Source of the DNA: an uncultured Fibrobacter sp.
Lineage (GTDB): Bacteria > Fibrobacterota > Fibrobacteria > Fibrobacterales > Fibrobacteraceae
Assembly (NCBI GenBank): GCA_946413655.1
Contig: CAMKLO010000019.1
Location: 1-48,519, forward strand
Reading direction: 5' to 3'
Length of the DNA stretch: 48,519 bases
Shown in pieces: positions 42,227-48,519 of this stretch (position 1 is its first letter; each line of letters begins with the position of its first letter). The notes under the pieces are model-generated. The model was not told where the DNA came from. It ran no database searches and saw only the letters and a list, made by a program, of their open reading frames with translations. Both the position numbers and the translations under genes were made by a program.

Positions 42227-43153
42227 ATGAACAAATTTTTCGCTATTTTAGGAGCAGTCTCTCTTGCAATGTTTGCAGAAGGATGCAGCGACACCAAGAC
42301 CGTCAAGGAAACGGCTGAAAGTGCCGCACCGACAAATACCGCTGTCGCGGGTTCCGAGAAGTCCGCCGGCACTGAAACTGCCGTTGGAACCGCTGCGACC
42401 GTCGCGGGTACCAAGACGATTACGCTTTCAAACGGCGCAAGCGTCACCTGGATCCAGGACAACGACGGCGAAAAGTTGATGCCACGCACGCTCTTCAGCG
42501 ACGCCAGCGACTCGCTCTACAACAGCCTGAACATGCCCGACGGCATCCCGGCCAGCGTGAGCACGTTCCTCGTGAATGTGGACGGCAAGTACATATTGTT
42601 CGATGCTGGTCTTGGGGCTTTCGGCGGACAGCTGCAGAAACGCCTTGCCGCTCTCGGCGTGAACCCCGACAGCATCGGGCTCATCTACCTGACGCATTTC
42701 CATGTGGACCACATTGCAGGCCTTGTTGCGAAAGACGAATCGGGCAACGACACGAAATCATTCAAGAACGCCGCCGTATATGCGGGCAAGGTGGAATACG
42801 ACGCCTGGATGAACGACATCCCGAAAAATGATTTGCAGAAGAACATCATGTCCGTCTACAAGGATAGCCTTCACTTGTTCGCATTCGGTGACACGCTCCC
42901 CCATGGCGTGCTAGCGATGGACGCCGTCGGACACACGCCGGGCCACACCGCATTCCAGATTGCAAACCTGCTTATCGTCGGCGATTTAATGCACGGTTAC
43001 GCCTTGCAGAAGGACCACCCCGAAATCAATTCCAACTACGACATGGACAAGCCGAAATCCGCCGAAAGCCGCAAGCGCATTATGCAGTACGCCCGCGACA
43101 ACAAGCTCCTGATGGCCGGCATGCACCTGCCCCCTCCGGGATTTGTGGAATAG
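42227..43153 (+). CDS. Exported MBL-fold hydrolase lipoprotein
   Basis: The 308-residue protein has a lipobox (FAEGC, Cys20), an Ala/Thr-rich linker (about 21-65) and a metallo-beta-lactamase fold. The metal ligands are in LTHFHVDHIAGL, AVGHTPGHTAF and VGDLMHG, so the site is complete. Lactonase or phosphodiesterase activity is common in such exported members, but the substrate cannot be told. AAGGAG precedes the ATG and TATAAT lies at 42194-42199. It is divergent from the AlkD-like gene, with 37 bases shared. Confidence 0.88.
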   Translation: MNKFFAILGAVSLAMFAEGCSDTKTVKETAESAAPTNTAVAGSEKSAGTETAVGTAATVAGTKTITLSNGASVTWIQDNDGEKLMPRTLFSDASDSLYNSLNMPDGIPASVSTFLVNVDGKYILFDAGLGAFGGQLQKRLAALGVNPDSIGLIYLTHFHVDHIAGLVAKDESGNDTKSFKNAAVYAGKVEYDAWMNDIPKNDLQKNIMSVYKDSLHLFAFGDTLPHGVLAMDAVGHTPGHTAFQIANLLIVGDLMHGYALQKDHPEINSNYDMDKPKSAESRKRIMQYARDNKLLMAGMHLPPPGFVE

Positions 43154-43163
43154 CAAAATCGGT

Positions 43164-43697
43164 TTAGGGATCGAAAGGTCCAAATCTCAGAATGGAAAAC
43201 GAGAACAAGAAACTCACGTAAGGGGTCTTTTTTTCGAAAAAATAACCCATCTCGACATTGAATATGCCTATCAAGTCCAAACGGGCGGATATTCCATAGT
43301 CAAATCCCGTCGAAGAAAACCACCCCACCTGGGGGCCAACGGCAACACCGAAAAAGAGACCACGCAGGTATTGAATATTCGGATAAAGCAAAGCGCCATG
43401 TTCATGATCAATGTAATCATAAACATACCTGGTACGAATGGACCATAAAATTGCATAATCCGGCGTCCATAGACCTTCCGCAATTCCAGGACGTACCTGT
43501 GCATAGACTAAACTTAAAGGAGACCCCCATTCCAGCCCCGCCATGAACATACTTCCACCACCCGCCTCTAACCCAAGAGGTGTTGGTATATAATCTGAAG
43601 TTTTTTTCTTAGGTGTGTAAACTGAATCTACCTGCGCCAAGGAACAACTCGGCAAGAACAAAGCCAAAGCGAGAATTATGTTCCTAACAAACTTCAT
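43164..43697 (-). CDS. Small outer-membrane-barrel-like protein
   Basis: This 177-residue protein has a signal peptide (MKFVRNIILALALFLPSCSL, then AQ) and alternating aromatic strands (RTRYVYDYIDHEHG, GISARLDLIGIFNVEMGYFF, YVSFLFSFSILRF), which suggest an eight-stranded barrel or similar envelope protein. No family is recognised. It follows the PIN gene by 10 bases, possibly by read-through only. Confidence 0.65.
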   Translation of the reverse strand: MKFVRNIILALALFLPSCSLAQVDSVYTPKKKTSDYIPTPLGLEAGGGSMFMAGLEWGSPLSLVYAQVRPGIAEGLWTPDYAILWSIRTRYVYDYIDHEHGALLYPNIQYLRGLFFGVAVGPQVGWFSSTGFDYGISARLDLIGIFNVEMGYFFEKKTPYVSFLFSFSILRFGPFDP

Positions 43698-43707
43698 TTA
43701 CTATTTT

Positions 43708-44112
43708 TTATTGCATCATATTGCGGAAATCTGCTAACTTGATAATCTTCGTCTGCTTGTGCTGCTGAAGATCTAGCAAATCCTTATCCCCAGAGACGAT
43801 ATATGCAGCATCGATTGCTTCTGCAAGAGTGAGCAGGTAAAGGTCCTTGGGGTCACGAATTGGGGATTGCGTATTCTCGCCGATAATAGCAAATTGACAA
43901 TAGTCATAGATGATGCCTAGCAAATCAGCAACATCATCTATTCGGATATACTTCTTTATTTTTTCCCGGCTACAGACATCCTGAATTTCCTCGAGTAGTC
44001 GTTCACAAGCATACACTTGAAAACGTTCGTCATTCAACAATTGACGAACAAAAGAAATCTGATGCCCAATAAGGAACGAAATCCAGATATTGCAGTCTAG
44101 GACTACTTTCAT
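43708..44112 (-). CDS. PIN-domain ribonuclease toxin
   Basis: The 134-residue protein has the four acidic PIN positions: VVLDCNIWIS (Asp6), LLEEIQD, RDPKDLYLLTLA and VSGDKDLLDL. It belongs to the putative toxin group found with small antitoxins and should cut RNA when free. The ATG overlaps the antitoxin stop by 4 bases (ATGA), the usual coupling for such pairs. Confidence 0.88.
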   Translation of the reverse strand: MKVVLDCNIWISFLIGHQISFVRQLLNDERFQVYACERLLEEIQDVCSREKIKKYIRIDDVADLLGIIYDYCQFAIIGENTQSPIRDPKDLYLLTLAEAIDAAYIVSGDKDLLDLQQHKQTKIIKLADFRNMMQ

Positions 44113-44318
44113 TTTGCGTATCGGACAGCGTTTACTTCCGCCATAATTTCCTCTTCGCTAAGAAGAGGTTCCTTAGGGCGAGTGGCGATAAAGCGTTCGA
44201 GCATCTGCTCTTTGGTTCTTGTCCGCCATCCAAACTTTCGGATAAGTTCACTAAACAGAGACCAGTCCTTTTCAGGGACATCCAGATAAATTCCTTTTGT
44301 CGCTTGCTCCGCTAGCAT
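44109..44318 (-). CDS. Antitoxin of the PIN pair
   Basis: This 69-residue acidic protein precedes and overlaps the toxin. The first part (YLDVPEKDWSLFSELIRKFG) may be a short DNA-binding or dimer segment, and the C-terminal tail (LLSEEEIMAEVNAVRYAK) is the likely toxin-binding helix. I cannot place it in a named antitoxin family. AAAGG and TATAAT-like bases lie right before the ATG. Confidence 0.75.
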   Translation of the reverse strand: MLAEQATKGIYLDVPEKDWSLFSELIRKFGWRTRTKEQMLERFIATRPKEPLLSEEEIMAEVNAVRYAK

Positions 44319-44413
44319 ATTATACCTTTGTGTTAAGACCTACAATCAATATATATTTTCCGCAAAAGAAATGCAAGTTGCCCATATGGAAAAGAGCCTA
44401 GAATTAAGCAAAA

Positions 44414-44446
44414 AGACCGCAGCGGAGAGCTACGGTCTAAATTTTT
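44414..44446. terminator. Hairpin terminator between the toxin pair and ileS
   Basis: AGACCGCAGC-GGAGA-GCTACGGTCT (44414-44438) with AAAAAG before and AAATTTTT after, so it can work in both directions. For ileS it would lie about 490 bases downstream of the stop. Confidence 0.7.
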
Positions 44447-44454
44447 AGGGTCTG

Positions 44455-44570
44455 GATCCTTCGCCCCTTCGGGGCTCAGGATGACGAATGCGCGATTCAT
44501 CGGTTTCGCCCTTGGCAAGGAGATCCCCGTGATTCTATCGCTTCGCTCCAGAATGACAGCGGGGATGACA
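44455..44570 (+). repeat. Two family A repeats
   Basis: GGATCCTTCGCCCCTTCGGG followed by GCTCAGGATGACG (44455-44485), and AGATCCCCGTGATTC to CCAGAATGACAGCGGGGATG (44521-44568), which is one palindrome nested in another. Confidence 0.75.
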
Positions 44571-44587
44571 TTCCTGTCAATTACGCG

Positions 44588-44670
44588 TTGATGCTTCGCA
44601 TCCAAGCCTCTGCGGCTCGGTCATGGGCAAGCAAACTTGCCCGCGACTCTCGTCTTGCTAGGCTTTCACC
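44588..44670 (+). repeat. Family C structured repeat (C3)
   Basis: Hairpin GATGC-TTC-GCATC, outer stem AAGCCT/AGGCTT (44604-44609 with 44660-44665), core GCGGCTCGGTCATG, inner hairpin GGGCAAG-CAAA-CTTGCCC, then CGCGACTCTCGTCTT and TTCACC. Confidence 0.85.
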
Positions 44671-44688
44671 GTCGTGAAGCAGAAAGGC

Positions 44689-44771
44689 TGTGCTCTTCGA
44701 GCACCAACTGCTGCGGCTCGGTCATGCCCGTGCAAGCACGGTCGCGACTCTCGCCTTTTGCAGTTGTCACC
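44689..44771 (+). repeat. Family C structured repeat (C4)
   Basis: Hairpin GTGCTC-TTC-GAGCAC, outer stem CAACTGC/GCAGTTG (44705-44711 with 44760-44766), core GCGGCTCGGTCATG, inner hairpin CCGTG-CAAG-CACGG, then CGCGACTCTCGCCTT and TGTCACC. Confidence 0.85.
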
Positions 44772-44833
44772 ATCAGCGTCGTTGGCTTCGAGGCCATCGG
44801 CGGCAGCAGCCCAGGCAATCTTCACAGCTTGCG

Positions 44834-44916
44834 TTTGGCACTTCGTGCCCAACCTCTTCGGCTCGGCAATGTCCACGCAAGCGTGGCCGCTGCTCTCGCC
44901 TTGCGAGGTTGTCACC
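44834..44916 (+). repeat. Family C structured repeat (C5)
   Basis: Hairpin GGCAC-TTC-GTGCC, outer stem CAACCTC/GAGGTTG (44850-44856 with 44905-44911), core TCGGCTCGGCAATG, inner hairpin CCACGC-AA-GCGTGG, then CTCTCGCCTT and TGTCACC. It ends ten bases before the ileS stop codon. The 608-bp gap 44319-44926 holds only this repeat island and the terminator. Confidence 0.85.
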
Positions 44917-44926
44917 TGCGATGTAC

Positions 44927-47900
44927 TTATCTCACAGCTTCAACGAAGACCTTTTCGCCATCTGCATCAGATTCCTGCAAACCTGCAGTAGAATCCTTCC
45001 ATACAATAGCATTAGCTTGAGTCTCGCCCTTGATGTAAGATTCGTTTTCCTTCACGGCCTGCTTCAGCACTTCGCTTTCAGAATAAAGTTCAATGCTGAT
45101 GCGGTCAGAGATTGCAAAGTTCTGATCCTTTCTTCTGTTCTGGATGCGGTTCACGAGTTCGCGGGCCACGCAGGCGCGGCGGAGTTCGTCCGTGATCTTG
45201 AGGTCCAGAGCCACAGTGAAGTGCTGGTTGGCTTCCACGGCCATGCCGTCGGCCACGATGCGGTTGAGCATCAAGCAGTCGGCACCGACTTCACCGAAGT
45301 CGAACTTGATGGTTTCGCCATTCTGCAGAGCCTTGATTTCGTCAACCGAGAGGCTGTTGAGCTTGGCAGAAATCACCTTCATGTTCTTCGCGTAATCCGG
45401 GCCCTTCGCCTTGATAGCGAGGAAGTTCGGCTTGGCGGAGAGCTGCACGAGCTTGGTTTCGTCTTCGAGGAACTTCATTTCGCGAACGTTGAGTTCTTCG
45501 AGGATTAAATCCTTCATGGTCTCGGCAACGTCCTTTTCGACCTTACCGTGAGCAACAACCGTCATGCTGGCAATCGGCATGCGGTTCTTTACGTTGTTCG
45601 TAGCGCGGATGACGCGGCCCATTTCGACCATGCCACGCACCATGGAGATGCGTTCCACGAGGGCTTCGTCCATGAGGGACTTGTCGGCACTCGGGAATTC
45701 GCAGAGGTGCACGCTCACCGGGGCGTTGGCCTCCACTTCGCGGACGAGAATCTGGTAGATTTCTTCGGCGAGGAGCGGGAGGAACGGAGCGAGAATCTTG
45801 GAGAAGTCCACCAGCACCTTGTACATGGTTGCGTAGGCAGCGTTCTTGTCGCCATCGTTTTCGCTCTTCCAGAAGCGGCGACGGCTGCGGCGCACGTACC
45901 AGTTCGTGAGGTCATCCACCGCGGCAATCACGGCGGGCACCACGTTGTACAGGCGGTAAGCCTTCATTTCCACTTCGACCTTGGCGGCCAAATCCTGCAG
46001 CGTTGCAAGCATCCAGCGGTCAAGTTCGTTGTCGCTCTTGACTTCCTGACCCGGCTTCCAGTTGAGCTGGCCCTTGGCGGCGTCGGCGTTGTGGTTAGAC
46101 ACAAAGAATGCCACAGCGTTCCAAAGCGGGAGCATCACCTGCTTCACGATGCCCTTCACGCCTTCTTCGCTGAAGCGCAGGTCTTCAGCCTTCAAAGCGG
46201 CGGAGTTGATCATGAACAAGCGAATGGCGTCGGCACCCGTGCGTTCGATGAGGTCGTTCGGGTCCGGGTAGTTGCGCTTGGACTTACTCATCTTGGAACC
46301 GTCTTCGGCCAAGATAATACCGTTCACAATCACGTTCTTGAATGCCGGCTTCTGGAACAATGCGTTAGAAAGCACAGTCAAGGTGTAGAACCAACCACGA
46401 GTCTGGTCAAGGCCTTCAGCGATGAAGTCCGCCGGGAAGCTGCGTTCCACGAGTTCCTTGTTTTCGAACGGGTAATGGCGGCTGGCATACGGCATGGAAC
46501 CGGATTCAAACCAGCAGTCGAAAACTTCCGGCGTACGGCGGTAAACCTTGCCGTTCTTTTCGATGGTGAGCTTGTCGACAAAGTGCTTGTGCAAGTCGTC
46601 GAGCTTCACGCCGGTGAGCTGCTGAAGTTCTTCGATGGAACCGACTGCAATCATGTCGCCGTCGTCAGAGAGCCACACCGGAATCGGCGTACCCCAGAAA
46701 CGGTTACGGGAAAGGTTCCAGTCGCGGGCGCCTTCGAGCCACTTGCCGAAGCGTCCGTTCTTGATGTGGTCCGGCACCCAGTTCACGGTCTGGTTGTTCT
46801 CGACCATCCATTCCTTCAAAGTCTTGGTCACGCCGTCCTTGCTCGTGACAGGGGCGTCAATCTTCAGGAACCACGTCTTGAGGGCGCGGTAAATCAGAGG
46901 AACGCCGGTACGCCAGCAGTGCGGGTAGCTATGGACAATCACGTCCTGCTTGAACACGCGGCCCTGTTCCTTGAAGAAGCGGATAATTTCCTTGTCGGCT
47001 TCCTTTGCGCCCAGGCCCTTCCACATCGGGACCTTGTCGGTGAACTTGCCTTCGGTATCGAGCGGGTCGAAAAGGCCGAGGTCGAGTTCGGCGCCCTTCT
47101 GGAAGTCTTCTTCACCGAAGGAAGGAGCGGTATGCACGGCGCCAGTACCGTCTTCGGTACTCACGTAGTCGGCGGGGTAAATCTTGTAGTGGCGGGACAG
47201 CTGGTCCGGCGTCACGAAGGCATCGGAAATGCGGGAGAGCGGCTCGTAGTCCTTGCCCACGAGTTCGGAACCCTTGCAGGTATCGACGATGTTCGGGTTC
47301 TTGAAGTAGGCGGCGGTACGGCTTGCGGCAATCCAGTACTTCTTGCCGTCCTGTTCCACAAGGTTGTAGTCCATGTCCGGGCCCACAACAATGCAGAAGT
47401 TGGAATAAAGTGTCCACGGGGTCGTCGTCCACACGAGGATGCTCGTGTCCTTGAACTTGGCTTCATCCGTGTTAAGCGGGAAGATGAGCGTCAGAGACGG
47501 GTCCTGACGGTCCTTATAGCCCTGGTTCGTTTCGAAGTTCGAAAGCGGAGTAGCGAGAGCCGGGCTGTACGGCTGGATGCGGTAGCCCTGGTAGATGAGG
47601 CCCTTGTCGAAGCACTGCTTGAACACCCACCACACAGATTCCATGAAGTTCTTGTCCATGGTCTTGTAGCCCTTGTCGAAGTCGACCCAGCGGCCCATGC
47701 GGCGAACGGTCTTCTTCCATTCGCTGGTGTACTTGAGCACCTTGCCGCGGCAAGTTTCGTTGAACTTGTCGACACCGAGCTTCTGGATTTCGGCAACGCC
47801 AGCGAGACCGAGTTCGTTCTGCACGAGAGATTCAATCGGAAGGCCGTGGCAGTCCCAACCGAAACCGCGCGGAACCTTCTTGCCCTTCATGGTCCAGTAA

Positions 47901-48115
47901 CGCGGAACGATGTCCTTGATGGTACCGGCAAGCAAGTGACCGTAGTGCGGAAGGCCCGTTGCAAACGGAGGGCCATCGTAGAAAGTATACGGTTCAGTTT
48001 CCGGACGGGAGTCCAGCGACTTCTTGAAACTTTCGTCATTGTCCCAAAGCGTCAGGACACGCTCCTCAACCTGAGGAAACGTTTCGTTTTTATCTACCTC
48101 GCGAAACAAAGCCAT
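44927..48115 (-). CDS. ileS: Isoleucyl-tRNA synthetase, eukaryote-like type
   Basis: The 1062-residue class I synthetase charges tRNA-Ile. The HIGH-type motif is PHYGH (57-60) within DGPPFATGLPHYGHLLAGTI, and KMSKS is intact (DGSKMSKSKRNYPDP). The TYDGPPFATGLPHYGH style, the long C-terminal region without a Cys-rich zinc ending, and the length point to the IleRS2 (eukaryote-like) type, which in other bacteria is less sensitive to mupirocin. An editing domain is present by length (about 190-410). The ATG at 48115 is preceded by AGAGGTTATTATA. Confidence 0.95.
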   Translation of the reverse strand: MALFREVDKNETFPQVEERVLTLWDNDESFKKSLDSRPETEPYTFYDGPPFATGLPHYGHLLAGTIKDIVPRYWTMKGKKVPRGFGWDCHGLPIESLVQNELGLAGVAEIQKLGVDKFNETCRGKVLKYTSEWKKTVRRMGRWVDFDKGYKTMDKNFMESVWWVFKQCFDKGLIYQGYRIQPYSPALATPLSNFETNQGYKDRQDPSLTLIFPLNTDEAKFKDTSILVWTTTPWTLYSNFCIVVGPDMDYNLVEQDGKKYWIAASRTAAYFKNPNIVDTCKGSELVGKDYEPLSRISDAFVTPDQLSRHYKIYPADYVSTEDGTGAVHTAPSFGEEDFQKGAELDLGLFDPLDTEGKFTDKVPMWKGLGAKEADKEIIRFFKEQGRVFKQDVIVHSYPHCWRTGVPLIYRALKTWFLKIDAPVTSKDGVTKTLKEWMVENNQTVNWVPDHIKNGRFGKWLEGARDWNLSRNRFWGTPIPVWLSDDGDMIAVGSIEELQQLTGVKLDDLHKHFVDKLTIEKNGKVYRRTPEVFDCWFESGSMPYASRHYPFENKELVERSFPADFIAEGLDQTRGWFYTLTVLSNALFQKPAFKNVIVNGIILAEDGSKMSKSKRNYPDPNDLIERTGADAIRLFMINSAALKAEDLRFSEEGVKGIVKQVMLPLWNAVAFFVSNHNADAAKGQLNWKPGQEVKSDNELDRWMLATLQDLAAKVEVEMKAYRLYNVVPAVIAAVDDLTNWYVRRSRRRFWKSENDGDKNAAYATMYKVLVDFSKILAPFLPLLAEEIYQILVREVEANAPVSVHLCEFPSADKSLMDEALVERISMVRGMVEMGRVIRATNNVKNRMPIASMTVVAHGKVEKDVAETMKDLILEELNVREMKFLEDETKLVQLSAKPNFLAIKAKGPDYAKNMKVISAKLNSLSVDEIKALQNGETIKFDFGEVGADCLMLNRIVADGMAVEANQHFTVALDLKITDELRRACVARELVNRIQNRRKDQNFAISDRISIELYSESEVLKQAVKENESYIKGETQANAIVWKDSTAGLQESDADGEKVFVEAVR

Positions 48116-48134
48116 TATAATAACCTCTATAAAA

Positions 48135-48235
48135 TTTACGCGGGAAATTTAGAAAAAGGCGAGAGCCACGGCAATGCAATTTATTGATTTGACATGGCCG
48201 AGCCGCATTGAATGCGCTCTGAAAGAGCGCCAATT
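48135..48235 (-). repeat. Degenerate family C repeat (C6)
   Basis: Minus strand: hairpin GCGCTC-TTTCA-GAGCGC, core GCGGCTCGGCCATG, then GGCTCTCGCCTTTTTC. The inner and outer stems are eroded. Confidence 0.55.
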
Positions 48236-48321
48236 TAGAAAAATTCTGACTAAGAATGCAATAATATTAGAGAGAAAGCACGCGCTCTTCGATTGCGGGA
48301 CAACTTTGCAAGCCGACCTTT

Positions 48322-48432
48322 GACAACTTAGTGCTTTAGCACTTATGTAGGCATGGCCACCTTTAGGTGGTAGTCGCGGGAGACAGTTTACAGGCTCACA
48401 TGACCGAGGCGAAGAAGTTGGCGCTTGCGCAA
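48322..48432 (-). repeat. Family C repeat (C7), long form
   Basis: Minus strand: hairpin GCGC-AA-GCGC, outer stem CAACTT/AAGTTG (48420-48415 with 48329-48324), core GCCTCGGTCATG, CGCGACTACCACC hairpin with GGTGG, and an extra GTGCTAAAGCAC hairpin. The remaining bases of 48116-48519 hold no gene that I recognise. Confidence 0.65.
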
Positions 48433-48519
48433 CGTCTCTTCTTTCTTTACTTCACGGAACATGGGTTTACCTCAAACCCCGCGGCACACCGCCACGGGCA
48501 CTAAATTTTCGGCGGTAAA

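Noticed and set aside
42190..42489. An extra 100-residue N-terminus for the AlkD-like protein
   Set aside because: It is antisense to the signal peptide and linker of the MBL lipoprotein, and the AlkD domain starts right at the ATG 42189.
44588..44916. tRNA genes or a T-box leader in the hairpin-rich island near ileS
   Set aside because: No cloverleaf, no TTCGA-type T-arm in the right place and no CCA-proximal acceptor stem; moreover the island is at the 3-prime end of ileS, not upstream.
44588..44916. CRISPR array in the three tandem units
   Set aside because: The units vary in the hairpins rather than in spacers between constant repeats, and no cas genes are nearby.
45548..48187. An 879-codon open frame on the plus strand opposite ileS
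   Set aside because: It is the mirror of the strongly codon-biased ileS gene; the translation has no domain pattern, while ileS is unmistakable.

Overview
The window most likely comes from a Fibrobacter species (phylum Fibrobacterota, fibre-degrading anaerobe). The evidence is a FISUMP-type lipid-anchored or membrane-anchored paralogue (16068-16829), a CBM6-bearing secreted glycosidase with a C-terminal sorting-like tail, Gram-negative envelope machinery, and GC-rich, AAG/ATC-rich housekeeping genes. This assignment is made from protein resemblance only.

Layout. (1) 1-14117, all on the minus strand: an ECF sigma / anti-sigma / caspase-solenoid-barrel operon, then a TonB-dependent receptor with a companion lipoprotein, then a TtpC-type Ton energising operon in the order DUF3450, large TolQ, ExbB, ExbD, TonB, TPR. 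All three transcription units start with the same 28-bp motif (GGTrACAyTTTT, 9 variable bases, AGGTGTT; 18 of 28 positions identical in all three). I read this as the promoter of the ECF sigma factor, so the block looks like one regulon. (2) 14118-26222: housekeeping and stress genes, including peptidase T after a 570-bp gap with three large palindromes, the FISUMP protein, a Gfo/Idh/MocA-TolB fusion, a Nudix hydrolase, a glutathione peroxidase-OhrR-phosphatase operon with a recognisable OhrR box, a CBM6 glycosidase, a thioredoxin-like protein, a NhaC antiporter and a small SH3-like secreted protein. (3) 26318-39181, plus strand: a surface-polysaccharide cluster with UDP-glucose dehydrogenase, UDP-glucuronate 4-epimerase, three glycosyltransferases, Wzy-like polymerase, Wzx flippase and two LicD transferases. 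In its middle sit a cytidylyltransferase-PLP enzyme fusion and an opine-dehydrogenase-like enzyme. The glycosyltransferase part is AT-rich and looks acquired. (4) 39217-48115: CotH lipoprotein, alpha/beta hydrolase, AlkD-like protein, MBL-fold lipoprotein, small envelope protein, PIN toxin-antitoxin pair and a eukaryote-type isoleucyl-tRNA synthetase.

Repeats are unusually dense. I see three families: A, short palindromes ending in GTCAT/ATGAC; B, GACGAGAGACGAAAG tracts that often follow stop codons; and C, about 75-110 nt elements with two variable hairpins and a variable outer stem that covary between copies. Some A and B copies lie inside genes: two A elements encode part of the receptor, and others form the start regions of two or three envelope proteins.

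The two most interesting systems are the ECF/caspase/TonB regulon and the proposed pathway for a phosphate-linked, possibly opine-type (carboxyethylamino) substituent on the surface polysaccharide. No tRNA, rRNA, CRISPR array or insertion sequence was recognised.
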